Positions 16,753-25,574 of a stretch of DNA of 64,000 bases are shown here, piece after piece (within the stretch, counting starts at the first letter, position 1; the number at the start of each line of letters is the position of its first letter). The stretch is from Enterococcus florum (lineage in GTDB: Bacteria; Bacillota; Bacilli; Lactobacillales; Enterococcaceae). The stretch lies in contig NZ_BJCC01000034.1 of the NCBI RefSeq assembly GCF_004309355.1, positions 1 through 64,000 of the forward strand, given 5' to 3'. Below the pieces are notes generated by a model, which was not told the origin of the DNA, made no database searches, and was given only the letters and a program-made list of their open reading frames with translations. Made by a program: the position numbers and the translations under genes.

Positions 16753-18483
16753 ATGACTGAGAACAATGATTTTGAGACAAAAATTTACAAGGGCGAGCCT
16801 CCGCTTTCCCGAATGAGTTTATACCATAAAAAAGAACAACTGCAAAAACATGCCCCGGAAACTTCAGTAAAAAAAGAAGCCTCCGCGCAGGAAAAGATGG
16901 TGCAAAGTACGGTTTGGCTGACAGTCGGCAATATTTTTTCACGCTTGCTGGGGGCTGTTTATATCATTCCATGGTACATGTGGATGCAGCCTCATGGAGA
17001 GGCCGCCAATGTTTTGTACGGCAAGGGCTACAATGTGTACGCCTTGTTTTTGATGATCTCTACTGCAGGGATTCCTGCAGCAGTAGCCAAGCAGACCGCG
17101 CGCTATAACTCGATGAACGAATATGGCTTAAGCAAAAAGCTGCTGTTTTATACCTTGCGGATCATGCTGGCGGGCGGGATCCTCTGCGCAGCCATTATGT
17201 TTTTCGGTGCGCCGCTGTTGTCCCAGGGCAATCCCGATCTTGTGCCGGTGATGCGTTCATTAAGTGTAGTTTTGCTGATTTTTCCAATGATGAGTGTGAT
17301 CCGCGGCTTCTTCCAAGGAAACAGCGAAATGAAGCCTTACGCGATGTCGCAAATTTTAGAACAGGTCGCGCGAGTGTTTTACATGCTGGCTTCGGCGTTC
17401 ATCATCATGCGTATCAACAATGGCAGCTACAAAACCGCCGTCGTTCATTCGACATTTGCAGCCTTTGTGGGCGTGGCTGTAGCTATGGCTGTGCTGCTGT
17501 ACTCTTTATTCAAACAAAAAGAACGTTTTCGTGTTTTAGAAAACCACAGCAATAACCAAGTCTCCTTTTCCGGAGGTCAGCTGGTCATGCAAATGGTTAT
17601 GCAGGCCATCCCGTTTATTGTTGTGGGTAGCGGGATCAGCATTTATAAACTGATCGACCAGTACACCTTTGAACCGATCATGCAATGGATAACAAATAAT
17701 TCGCCTGAACGCAATGCTGAACTGTTTGCCTTCATTTCACCCAATCCGGATAAATTAACGATGGTGGTGATTGCTTTAGGAACAGCGATGGCAACTGCTG
17801 GTCTGCCTTTGATCACTGAGCGATTTACGAAAAAGGATTTTGCTGGTTTGGCTAGTTTGGCTTCTAACAATTTCCAGCTGTTTTTCTTTGCGATGATGCC
17901 GGCAACCATTGGGATGATCGTTTTGTCTTACCCGTTGAACACATTGTTTTATCGGCCGAATGCAGAGGCTTCTCAGCTGCTGGCCTTTTCCTGTGTCGTA
18001 GGGATCATGATGGGGTTATTCATGGTTTGTTCGATGATGCTTCAAGGGTTGGATGGCAACCGTTTGACAGTGGGGCTTTTAGCTATTGGGATGGTCGTCA
18101 AATTGGTCGCTCAAGTGCCATTGACATTTATCTTTAAAGCTTATGGACCATTGCTATCTACGTTTATTGGTCTGTTGTGCTCCAATCTCTTTATCCTAGA
18201 TCGCATTCACAACATCACAGGTTTTCCGATGCGTAAGACCCTTCTTTCGATCGGCAAGATCACCGGGATGTCGCTTGTGATGGGCGTCGTCGCTTTTCTT
18301 GTAAAACTTGCTGCTCAAATCGTTTTGAGCCCTGATTCCAAAACGCAATCATTGGTGATCATTTTGATCGTAGCTGTCTTTGGCGGACTGACCTACATGT
18401 TCTTAGCTTTAAAAACCCGAATCGCCGATCAGCTGCTGGGGGCTCGAGTAGAAGGTCTGCGCCGCAAATTGCGAATTCGCTAA
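16753..18483 (+). CDS. MurJ/SpoVB-like polysaccharide or lipid II flippase (YtgP type)
   Basis: A 576-residue polytopic protein of the MOP flippase superfamily, with about 14 hydrophobic segments after a charged cytoplasmic N-terminus of about 50 residues. It resembles YtgP/SpoVB proteins, which flip lipid-linked wall precursors to the outer face of the membrane; conserved pieces include STAGIPAAVAKQTARYN and RGFFQGNSEMKPYA. Start choice is uncertain: TTG 16735 has GGGAGA seven nt upstream, ATG 16753 has GAGAAAG nine nt upstream. Function as a lipid II flippase is inferred from the family. Confidence 0.88.
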   Translation: MTENNDFETKIYKGEPPLSRMSLYHKKEQLQKHAPETSVKKEASAQEKMVQSTVWLTVGNIFSRLLGAVYIIPWYMWMQPHGEAANVLYGKGYNVYALFLMISTAGIPAAVAKQTARYNSMNEYGLSKKLLFYTLRIMLAGGILCAAIMFFGAPLLSQGNPDLVPVMRSLSVVLLIFPMMSVIRGFFQGNSEMKPYAMSQILEQVARVFYMLASAFIIMRINNGSYKTAVVHSTFAAFVGVAVAMAVLLYSLFKQKERFRVLENHSNNQVSFSGGQLVMQMVMQAIPFIVVGSGISIYKLIDQYTFEPIMQWITNNSPERNAELFAFISPNPDKLTMVVIALGTAMATAGLPLITERFTKKDFAGLASLASNNFQLFFFAMMPATIGMIVLSYPLNTLFYRPNAEASQLLAFSCVVGIMMGLFMVCSMMLQGLDGNRLTVGLLAIGMVVKLVAQVPLTFIFKAYGPLLSTFIGLLCSNLFILDRIHNITGFPMRKTLLSIGKITGMSLVMGVVAFLVKLAAQIVLSPDSKTQSLVIILIVAVFGGLTYMFLALKTRIADQLLGARVEGLRRKLRIR

Positions 18484-18496
18484 AACGTTTGACCCC

Positions 18497-18538
18497 AAAA
18501 AAGTGGCACTGCAAACAACCTCGCAGTGCCACTTTTTT
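18497..18538. terminator. Strong bidirectional terminator
   Basis: AAAAAAGTGGCACTGC and GCAGTGCCACTTTTTT form a perfect 16 bp stem with a 10 nt loop between the convergent flippase and deacylase genes. Confidence 0.92.
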
Positions 18539-19028
18539 AGTCTGAAATCATCGCATAAATGGGTGTTCTATTTAATGCTGTTAAATAACGCTGAAAATCT
18601 CCAAAGGCCAGGACCAAGGTTGCCGTATTTGTATTGGGATGAAAGCCAATATTGGCCTGCTGGTCAATCGACAGGTCGATAACAACAGTGACCTTTCTCT
18701 TATCGTCATGAGGCAACGCTAAAGGAGTGACCGAACCTGGCGTCAATCCCAGCAGCGCCATCAGCTCATCTGCTGAAGCGAAAGACAGTTGTTTTTCACC
18801 CAAAGCCTGTGCTAAAGCCTTGATATTCAACCGCTTTTCACTAGGACAGATGACAAAATAAAACCGGCCGCTCTTTTTGGATTTCATCAAAAGATTTTTG
18901 ACCTCTGTGCCGTTAATGCTAAAATCGATCTCCGCTACTGTGTAAACAGCTTGATGCGCCACCTTCTCATAAGGGATGTTTAGTTCTTCCAATAGTGGAT
19001 ACACTTCTTGCTCCGTTGCCTGTTTCAT
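18537..19028 (-). CDS. YbaK/PrdX-type aminoacyl-tRNA deacylase
   Basis: A 163-residue single-domain protein of the YbaK/ProRS-associated family. Members hydrolyse mischarged tRNAs, for example Ala-tRNA-Pro or Cys-tRNA-Pro. The conserved lysine is in the NLLMKSKK segment and the GLTPGSVTPLAL motif is intact. The ATG directly follows the stop of the TetR-type gene, so it is the last gene of the exporter operon. Its link to export is unclear and may be incidental. The specific tRNA cannot be told. Confidence 0.85.
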   Translation of the reverse strand: MKQATEQEVYPLLEELNIPYEKVAHQAVYTVAEIDFSINGTEVKNLLMKSKKSGRFYFVICPSEKRLNIKALAQALGEKQLSFASADELMALLGLTPGSVTPLALPHDDKRKVTVVIDLSIDQQANIGFHPNTNTATLVLAFGDFQRYLTALNRTPIYAMISD

Positions 19029-19667
19029 TTAATCCTCCTCCAAAAAACCTTGCTCCATGATCGCCAATGTTGTCTTCAGCTTTTTTATCCAAGGATCCAG
19101 ATCCTCCATCGTCGTCCATTCAGGATGTTTAGCCATTTCCTCTTGAAGCGATGCTTGCTCGCCGCGCAAAACCATAGTGATCGCTCGCAGCACTTCTTCT
19201 TTAGTAAAGGCTGCTTTGATTGCCACGTTGTCCAGCCAGGAATCCAGCAATTGGCGAGTCACATCGTATTCAAGCCACTCTTTTTGATTCAGCTCTTCCT
19301 GGAATTCCTTCGGCAGTCCGTTGCGATCCTGCATCGTGCGAAAAACAAATTTCGTTTCAATCGGATACTCTATTTGGATCGTCAGTTTGTATTTCATGGC
19401 GTTGACCACCATGTCTTTTAGATCCGTCGAATTCAACCAGACAGCATGATCCAACAGTCCGTTAAAAAAATTCAGGACATATTCATAAGCGGCTAGAAAC
19501 AAGCCCTTTTTGCTTGAATAATAATGAAAAATTAAGCCTTTGGAAACACCTGCTGCTTTCGCAATATCCTCGGTTTTAGCCGCTTGAATCCCCTTTTCGC
19601 CAAACAAAACGATGCTCGCCTGTAAAATGGCTTTTTCCTTCTCGGGATCTTTGACTATTTTTCTCAA
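19029..19667 (-). CDS. TetR/AcrR family repressor of the adjacent ABC exporter
   Basis: A 212-residue one-domain-HTH repressor. The HTH (about residues 28-55, TEDIAKAAGVSKGLIFHYYSSKKGLF) is typical, and the remaining part is the variable ligand domain. The start codon is TTG, preceded by AGGAGGGG seven nt upstream; no ATG occurs near. It is third in an operon with ATPase and permease upstream and the deacylase downstream. It most likely binds the two operators upstream of the ATPase gene and is autoregulated. Confidence 0.88.
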   Translation of the reverse strand: MRKIVKDPEKEKAILQASIVLFGEKGIQAAKTEDIAKAAGVSKGLIFHYYSSKKGLFLAAYEYVLNFFNGLLDHAVWLNSTDLKDMVVNAMKYKLTIQIEYPIETKFVFRTMQDRNGLPKEFQEELNQKEWLEYDVTRQLLDSWLDNVAIKAAFTKEEVLRAITMVLRGEQASLQEEMAKHPEWTTMEDLDPWIKKLKTTLAIMEQGFLEED

Positions 19668-19678
19668 TCGTACCCCTC

Positions 19679-21277
19679 CTATACGTCTCTTTGATTATAC
19701 CCAAAAATTCCTAGGGATGTCAGAACAATCGAAAGAGCGATCATTGCCACTAACCAATGCAAGGATAAAGAACCGACAGGCACTTTGTCTGTCCAACCTA
19801 ATGGAGAAAGTTTTTGCCAGTCATCTGAAAGATTCAGCAACGGCGAAAAATAGCGGCCTGCAAAGCCAATCGCTAAATACCCCCAAAAGAGCATCGTTCC
19901 TCTTGGCAAAATCCCTACCAAAAAGGCGGCCAGCCCTAAGAAAGACAACACAACCAAGCAATTGACCCCAAAAGTTTGCCAGTAATAGCCAATGTCCAGC
20001 GAGTACGCTAATGCTTGTTCTCCCGCCAACGCCATGCCTAGTATTGAAGCACCAAGCACTAGCAAAGCACCCACGGCAGCTACGATATAATGACTTAAAA
20101 AAAGCTGAGTCCTTGAGACAGCTTTAACATGAAGCAGCTCCAAGTATCCTTTTTCTTCATTCTTTTTGAGAGAAAAAATAATCATCGCCCCGCATAGGAC
20201 TGCCATCAGACTGAAGATGACACCTAAAATGTTGATATAATTTAAAACGATCGTTCGGTTGGCATTGTTGACGGCACTGACACCTAAAACGGCCTCATAG
20301 GTTGGATTGACCTTCAATATATCACCTACACTGTTAAAGACGGAGCCATAGCCCGCGCCTAATACCAGTGAACCAACGATCCAACCGATCAATCCATTTC
20401 GTTCGATACGAACCTGCAACGCTAGCGTACTCCGCAGCCAGCCGCGTGCTGTTTTCCTGCCGCTGCGAATCGGCAACAGACCGCTGCCTAAATCACGAGA
20501 ACGAATGGTTACAAACATGCCGACGAAAAGCAGCAGGCTGCTCGCTCCAAGTAAAGCGACTGACCGCCAGTCATTTTCTTGGTACACCCCTGCCTTCGTC
20601 AGCCAACCAAAGGGAGAAAGCCAGGAATAATCCGGATCAGTCACATCAGTAATCATTCGAACGACATAGGTGACAGCGAAAACCAAATAGCTGAGCAGAT
20701 AACTTTGACGACTGTCATTGCCGATCTGAGCTGCCAGCAGACCTACAAAGCCATACAATATTCCTATAACGACCAGCAATACCGCAAACAGACTGTCACC
20801 AGCTAAACTGCTGTCCTGCAAGTCAGCAACCCGCAGCGAAAGAAAATAGAAGCCTCCCAGTAATCCATTGACGATCACTAATTCCAAGATTCCCGCAGTC
20901 AACGGCGCATGTTTCCCGACAGCCTTCGAACGAACCAGCTCTAAAATCCCGCTGTCTTCCTGCTTTCGGGTACTGCCGATCGCCAGTTGAATATTCAGGA
21001 TAACTACAAAGATGCCCATGAATATCAGCATCATTGCGGCCAACAAGCCAGCCGTTGTAGACAATTGCTGATCGCTGAAAGCACCAAATAGGGTCACCAT
21101 CGCCGGCGAGCGCATCATTTCCTTGATTGCTGCAATTTCATCTGCCGTACCAAAAAGGTCATTGAAATACAGTGCGATTCCGGCAAACAGCCCTACCAAT
21201 AAAACCAGCCAAATCAAAATCAATACTCGGTTTTGCTTCAGATTGGCCTTCAACAGGATGCCTGCTCCTTTATTCAT
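19679..21277 (-). CDS. ABC-2 type exporter permease
   Basis: A 532-residue membrane protein with about 12 hydrophobic segments, arranged as two similar halves, resembling the fused permeases of antibiotic-type ABC exporters. ATG 21277 overlaps the end of the ATPase gene as ATGAATAA, with GGGAG eight nt upstream; the earlier ATG at 21292 lies before that site. It should form the membrane part of a drug, peptide or lipid exporter with the neighbouring ATPase. The substrate is unknown. Confidence 0.85.
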   Translation of the reverse strand: MNKGAGILLKANLKQNRVLILIWLVLLVGLFAGIALYFNDLFGTADEIAAIKEMMRSPAMVTLFGAFSDQQLSTTAGLLAAMMLIFMGIFVVILNIQLAIGSTRKQEDSGILELVRSKAVGKHAPLTAGILELVIVNGLLGGFYFLSLRVADLQDSSLAGDSLFAVLLVVIGILYGFVGLLAAQIGNDSRQSYLLSYLVFAVTYVVRMITDVTDPDYSWLSPFGWLTKAGVYQENDWRSVALLGASSLLLFVGMFVTIRSRDLGSGLLPIRSGRKTARGWLRSTLALQVRIERNGLIGWIVGSLVLGAGYGSVFNSVGDILKVNPTYEAVLGVSAVNNANRTIVLNYINILGVIFSLMAVLCGAMIIFSLKKNEEKGYLELLHVKAVSRTQLFLSHYIVAAVGALLVLGASILGMALAGEQALAYSLDIGYYWQTFGVNCLVVLSFLGLAAFLVGILPRGTMLFWGYLAIGFAGRYFSPLLNLSDDWQKLSPLGWTDKVPVGSLSLHWLVAMIALSIVLTSLGIFGYNQRDV

Positions 21278-22175
21278 GCTGTGCACTCCCATCTTTGTAG
21301 TAGCTCAAGAAAAGATCTTCAAGTGTCGGTGGTGTGCTTTGCAAGGAAAGAATCATTTTTTTCGACAACAACGTCATCGTTTCAGCTAATCTGTCCTGTT
21401 CAACAAAAAAATGAGCCCGATGATCCGTCTCAAGAACAAGCTGATGAATCCAAGAACATTCTTCAAGATCCCGCAGCGCCTCTTGCGTTTCCACCGTGAT
21501 TTCCAACCGCGTTAGATGACGCATCTCTGTCAGATTGCCCTGTTCGATGATGCTTCCCTCGCGAATAACGACGATTCGATCGCACATTTTTTCGACCTCC
21601 GAAAGGATGTGGCTGGAAAGCAACACACTTTTCCCGCTTTCCTTCAAACGCAGAACCTCTGTTTGAAAGGCTTGTTCATTTAGAGGGTCTAAGCCTGACG
21701 TCGGTTCATCGAAAATATACACGTCAGCCTCTTGGGACAAGGCAGCGATCAGCGCGACCTTTTGCCGATTGCCCTTTGAATAGGTGCGTGCCTTTTTACT
21801 TGTGTCCAGCTGAAACAGTTTGATCAAACGTTCAGTTTCTGGGCTCCGCTGTTGCTGGTTTAGACGCAGCAGCAGGTCAATGATTTCTCCTCCAGTCAAA
21901 TTAGGCCAAAGAAAGACATCTCCAGGTACGTAAGCAATCCCTTTGTGAATCGCCACATCTTCTTTCCATACGTCCTGACCGAAAATTTTGGCTTCTCCAC
22001 TGTTGATCTTGAGCATGCCCAACAGCACTCGGATCGTCGTGGACTTCCCAGCACCGTTCGGACCGATAAATCCTAAGATTTCACCTTTGTTCACAGTAAA
22101 ACTGACATCCTTCAACGCCTCAAACTTACCAAATCGCTTCTTTACCTGGTTTAATACGATCACTGCTTCTTCCAT
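21270..22175 (-). CDS. ABC exporter ATP-binding protein
   Basis: A 301-residue ATPase with Walker A GPNGAGKST, a variant signature YSKGNRQK, Walker B VYIFDEP and switch LSSHIL. The C-terminal 80 residues are the usual extension of the drug-exporter subgroup. First gene of the operon, with GGAGG seven nt from its ATG, immediately downstream of the TetR operators. It couples ATP hydrolysis to the fused permease. Confidence 0.9.
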   Translation of the reverse strand: MEEAVIVLNQVKKRFGKFEALKDVSFTVNKGEILGFIGPNGAGKSTTIRVLLGMLKINSGEAKIFGQDVWKEDVAIHKGIAYVPGDVFLWPNLTGGEIIDLLLRLNQQQRSPETERLIKLFQLDTSKKARTYSKGNRQKVALIAALSQEADVYIFDEPTSGLDPLNEQAFQTEVLRLKESGKSVLLSSHILSEVEKMCDRIVVIREGSIIEQGNLTEMRHLTRLEITVETQEALRDLEECSWIHQLVLETDHRAHFFVEQDRLAETMTLLSKKMILSLQSTPPTLEDLFLSYYKDGSAQHE

Positions 22176-22187
22176 TTTACCGCCTCC

Positions 22188-22205
22188 ATTGACTCATCAG
22201 TCAAT
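22188..22205. promoter_or_regulatory. TetR-type operator O2 (proximal)
   Basis: ATTGACTCATCAGTCAAT is an imperfect palindrome with ATTGACT/AGTCAAT arms. It overlaps the expected transcription start and ends just before the ribosome binding site of the exporter ATPase gene. Confidence 0.7.
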
Positions 22206-22208
22206 ATA

Positions 22209-22237
22209 AGTGTACTCCCGATTGACTGGTGAGTCAA
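22209..22237 (-). promoter_or_regulatory. Promoter of the ABC exporter operon
   Basis: On the minus strand TTGACT (22232-22237) and TACACT (22209-22214) with a 17 bp spacer; the -35 element lies inside operator O1. Confidence 0.65.
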
Positions 22238-22238
22238 T
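22221..22238. promoter_or_regulatory. TetR-type operator O1 (distal)
   Basis: ATTGACTGGTGAGTCAAT is the reverse complement of O2 except for one base. It covers the -35 box, so occupancy would block RNA polymerase. Confidence 0.7.
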
Positions 22239-22346
22239 AGAAAATCGTACCGCCTCTTCACTTGACTTCCTCACGCAGTAATTTGAACATCATCTTTAAG
22301 TCTCCCTGTCCAAGTGGATCATCCGGGCGTATCGTCACAATCAAAA

Positions 22347-22383
22347 GCCGATAACTCTGAGTCATCTCACAAGTTATCGGCTC
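22347..22383 (-). terminator. Hairpin in the gap after the flavin reductase gene
   Basis: AGCCGATAACT and AGTTATCGGCT form an 11 bp stem with a 15 nt loop and TTTT on the minus strand. It lies 190 nt beyond the reductase stop codon. The 22384-22572 stretch between has no convincing gene. Confidence 0.6.
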
Positions 22384-22572
22384 TGCTTCTTAACATCTAG
22401 GCCTGTAATAGAGGACTAAATTCATTTTTTGGTACATTGTCGAGTATTTCTTTTTGCGCTCCGCATAGAACAATGGAAAGTTTTGAAGTTTAGGTTCATC
22501 CTGCATTTTTATTCTGGCATACAGAACACAGGATCGATGCGTCATTATTTGGTCTAGGCAACAATTAAAGGC

Positions 22573-23256
22573 TTATTTCGTAACCCATTCAATGGGTTTG
22601 CCTGCTTCTATTGTTCCGGGGCCAACAGGAGTAATGTCTCCTGTTTCCGGATTGGTCGGCTGATCAATGTAGTACATATACCCCTTCTTTCCATACCTTC
22701 CCAGTTTGGTTTGGTCGTAGTAGTCACTATCCATGCAAATATTGACCGCTCTTACGGCAATTGCTACTTCATTACTGCCCTCAAAAAGTGCCTGTTCCCA
22801 TAAATATTCACACTCAATATTCAAAAAGCACTCTTTGATTTGCGGCGCATGAACCTTGGCAGCTTTCTCTACCGTAAGCCCCGAAGCGGTGATTTCGTCT
22901 GTTTCAAACTGGTTATTCCCAATCGTTTTAACACAGCGATCATACCTATCGATTGAAGGAAAGTTCAATACGCAGGCTTTCGTTTCTTTCAGGGATTGAT
23001 ACATATGCCCGTCTTTATTGACTTTTCCCAATATACAGATAAAGTTTTCCAAGCCACTTCCCATAAAACTAGACCAAGAGTGCAGACAAGCATTTTCCTT
23101 GCCATTGGATTTCCAACCAGTCACTACAAAAACCAATTGCGGCATGGATGTAACAAAATCATACCAAGACAAGTTGCCGCAACATGCTGCGTATTGTTCA
23201 ATCTCATATCCAGCAAGCTGCTCAGGTCTATCAAACATTGAAATTTCTTTTTTCAT
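22573..23256 (-). CDS. Flavin reductase / NADH:FMN oxidoreductase-like protein
   Basis: A 227-residue protein with the split-barrel FMN-binding fold of the flavin reductase (DIM6/NTAB) family. The segment with NACLHSWSSFMGSG and later ACVLNFPS corresponds to the flavin phosphate-binding region. Such proteins reduce FMN with NAD(P)H or bind FMN in small oxidoreductases. The WYL regulator gene lies 68 nt upstream in the same direction and may control it. The substrate is unknown. Confidence 0.82.
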   Translation of the reverse strand: MKKEISMFDRPEQLAGYEIEQYAACCGNLSWYDFVTSMPQLVFVVTGWKSNGKENACLHSWSSFMGSGLENFICILGKVNKDGHMYQSLKETKACVLNFPSIDRYDRCVKTIGNNQFETDEITASGLTVEKAAKVHAPQIKECFLNIECEYLWEQALFEGSNEVAIAVRAVNICMDSDYYDQTKLGRYGKKGYMYYIDQPTNPETGDITPVGPGTIEAGKPIEWVTK

Positions 23257-23324
23257 AACAAAAGCCCCCTTCGATTTTAGGTAGTTTTAGCTTAGCATGA
23301 GGAAGACGACACCTGTATGTCCTA

Positions 23325-24236
23325 TTACTCATAGTGAGCGAACATATTTTTTGCATGTTGGCGGATGCTATCAACTAAGTCTTGCGGCTCTATAACCTTT
23401 ACGGCATCACCATAACTTAGTACCCATTGCAGTAAGTAGCTGTAATTAGTAAACACGTTTTCAAACCGTAATTTGCCGGATTGATCATCAAAGGTTACAC
23501 ATTCAAGCCCATACTCATCAATCAGTCGATATTTTACGTGCATGTCAAAAAGCGCGACTAGCTTGATATCGTCGCGCCAAATAGATGCGTCAAAATCAAG
23601 TGCCTTTTCTGAAATATACCTTTCCTCATAACTGGTTTTTAGCTTTTGCAACTCACTTAGACGATTCAGTTTGAAAAGTCTAAAATCTTGTTTGGCAAGA
23701 CAGTAGCCATAAACGTACCAGGCAAACCACCTAAACATAATAAAATAAGGCTCAATAATGCGTTCGCTTTCTCCCTTTTCAGAATAATAGTGGAATGAAA
23801 TGAGTTCCCGATGGGTAATCGCCATTTTTATCACGTCAAATTTTTCTGACAAGCTCTCTTGATAAAATGAAGTTAAATCAATCACCACTCTATTTCGATC
23901 GTCCAGGATACTCCCCTTTTCACTCGTGAGCTTTTCCATCAAACGTTGAGTAACACTGTATTTTGAAATAGTATCGATGCTTTTAAGCCCCATAAAAATG
24001 GCACTCACTTCTTTTTCTGTCAATAATGTTTTATCAATTTTGTACCCTTCGGCAATGGATAGTCCTCCCCCATATCCTTGCATGGATACAACAGGAATGC
24101 CAGCTTTACAGATCGTTTCAATATCCCGTTGGATCGTCCGCTTTGAAACCTCAAACCGCTCTGCTAATTGTGATGTTGTAACTTTCTCCTTTTGCAACAG
24201 AATTGTAATAATTCCGATTAGACGGTCTATTTTCAT
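23325..24236 (-). CDS. WYL-domain transcriptional regulator (YafY type)
   Basis: A 303-residue regulator: an N-terminal DeoR-like HTH (about residues 1-55, TTSQLAERFEVSKRTIQRDIET), a WYL domain (about 140-215, containing FRWFAWYVYGYC and FKLNRL), and a C-terminal WCX-like extension. WYL domains sense ligands or nucleic acid. GAGGTGAG precedes the ATG. Placed 30 nt downstream of the trans-sulfuration gene and upstream of the flavin reductase gene; its target is most likely one of these neighbours. Confidence 0.87.
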   Translation of the reverse strand: MKIDRLIGIITILLQKEKVTTSQLAERFEVSKRTIQRDIETICKAGIPVVSMQGYGGGLSIAEGYKIDKTLLTEKEVSAIFMGLKSIDTISKYSVTQRLMEKLTSEKGSILDDRNRVVIDLTSFYQESLSEKFDVIKMAITHRELISFHYYSEKGESERIIEPYFIMFRWFAWYVYGYCLAKQDFRLFKLNRLSELQKLKTSYEERYISEKALDFDASIWRDDIKLVALFDMHVKYRLIDEYGLECVTFDDQSGKLRFENVFTNYSYLLQWVLSYGDAVKVIEPQDLVDSIRQHAKNMFAHYE

Positions 24237-24266
24237 CTACTCACCTCACGAACGATTGTATTCTTT

Positions 24267-25412
24267 TTATTGATCGATTTTCTCTAATGCCTGCGCTAAG
24301 TCGCCAAGCAAATCTTCTGTCTCTTCAATCCCTACGGATAAGCGAAGCAGCCCTTCTGTGACGCCCTGCTTCTCCCGTTCTTCCTTTGGTACACACGCGT
24401 GACTCATGGTGACTGGATAAGAAAGAATCGATTCTACACCACCTAAACTGACTGCAGCAATGGGCAGCTTCACTGCATCCGCAAACGAGTAAACAGCCTG
24501 TTGATTGGCCAACTCAAATGACAGAACAGCGCCACCATTTTTCGCTTGCTTTTGATGGATCGCGTATCCAGGATGACTCGGCAGCCCGGGATAATACACG
24601 TTTCTCACCTGTGGTTGCTTTGCCAAGAAATGACTGATTGCTTCAGCGCTCTGACAACTTTGCTGCATTCGCAGACCTAATGTCTTCATTCCTCGCATAA
24701 TTAGCCAACAATCCTCCACCCCTAACATGCTGCCGAGCACTTTCTGCTGCAACTTGATTTGCTCCGCCCATTCTGGATCATCAGTCACGACTAAACCTGC
24801 CACCACATCACTATGACCGTTGATAAATTTAGTAGCACTGTGGATCACAAGATCGACTCCTAGCTCCAACGGTTTTTGCAGCAGCGGCGTCATAAACGTA
24901 TTGTCGATAATCGTGGTCAGCTGGCTTTCCTTAGCGATCGACACGACCGAAGTTATATCGGTGATCTGCAGCAGAGGATTGGAGGGGGTTTCTAAATACA
25001 GTGCCTTTGTATTTGGTCTAATTGCCTGCCGCCATTGGTCAAGGTCGGTCTCATCGACAAAGCTTACCTTGATACCAAAACGCTGCAGCACCTCGTTGAC
25101 CAGCTGAAAAGTCCCGCCATAAATACTTTTGCCCATCACAAGATGGTCTCCCCGGCTGAAGCTTAGCAATACAGCCGATATCGCCCCCATGCCAGAAGAA
25201 AAAGCAGATGCAAAGCGCCCGCCCTCAATCGAAGCGATCCCTTCTTCCAATGCTCGCCTTGTCGGATTGCCAAAGCGAGAATAGGTGTAGGGCTGATCCT
25301 GCCTGATCGATGTTTGCTTAAAGGTTGAACATTGATAGATAGGAATCGATGATGCCCCAGTTTGTTCATCGAAAACCTCGTATCCATGAATCAGTCTTGT
25401 GTTGTCTCTCAT
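24267..25412 (-). CDS. Cystathionine gamma-synthase/beta-lyase family PLP enzyme
   Basis: A 381-residue PLP enzyme of the Cys/Met trans-sulfuration family. The PLP lysine is in the motif SATKFINGHSDVVAG near residue 195, and YSRFGNPTRRALE near residue 45 carries the phosphate-binding Tyr and Arg. These enzymes interconvert homoserine esters, cystathionine, homocysteine and cysteine; beta-lyase, gamma-lyase and gamma-synthase cannot be separated by eye. The Ser- and flavin-related neighbours fit sulfur amino-acid metabolism. A good GGGGAGGGAC site precedes the ATG. Confidence 0.9.
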   Translation of the reverse strand: MRDNTRLIHGYEVFDEQTGASSIPIYQCSTFKQTSIRQDQPYTYSRFGNPTRRALEEGIASIEGGRFASAFSSGMGAISAVLLSFSRGDHLVMGKSIYGGTFQLVNEVLQRFGIKVSFVDETDLDQWRQAIRPNTKALYLETPSNPLLQITDITSVVSIAKESQLTTIIDNTFMTPLLQKPLELGVDLVIHSATKFINGHSDVVAGLVVTDDPEWAEQIKLQQKVLGSMLGVEDCWLIMRGMKTLGLRMQQSCQSAEAISHFLAKQPQVRNVYYPGLPSHPGYAIHQKQAKNGGAVLSFELANQQAVYSFADAVKLPIAAVSLGGVESILSYPVTMSHACVPKEEREKQGVTEGLLRLSVGIEETEDLLGDLAQALEKIDQ

Positions 25413-25530
25413 TTAAGTCCCTCCCCTTCAGTCAATCTGATTCTACCATTAAAAGAAACCGTTTTCTTCCATTATGGAGAGGTTTTTAGCAGATTTTTAG
25501 TCGACTATTACTTAAAGGCTCACTGCATCA

Positions 25531-25569
25531 AAAAAGCCTTGAGCTCCATCCGCGGGCGTCTCAAGGCTT
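25531..25569 (-). terminator. Terminator of the serC-serA-DUF1015 operon
   Basis: AAGCCTTGAG and CTCAAGGCTT form a perfect 10 bp stem with T residues on the minus strand. Confidence 0.85.
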
Positions 25570-25574
25570 CGGTG

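Noticed and set aside
22390-22545. A 51-codon minus-strand frame (MTHRSCVLYA...) in the gap after the exporter operon
   Set aside because: No ribosome binding site, no recognisable family, and it ends just before a terminator hairpin; chance frame or gene remnant.
25163-25387. Minus-strand frame inside the trans-sulfuration gene
   Set aside because: Alternative-frame shadow of a well supported enzyme gene.
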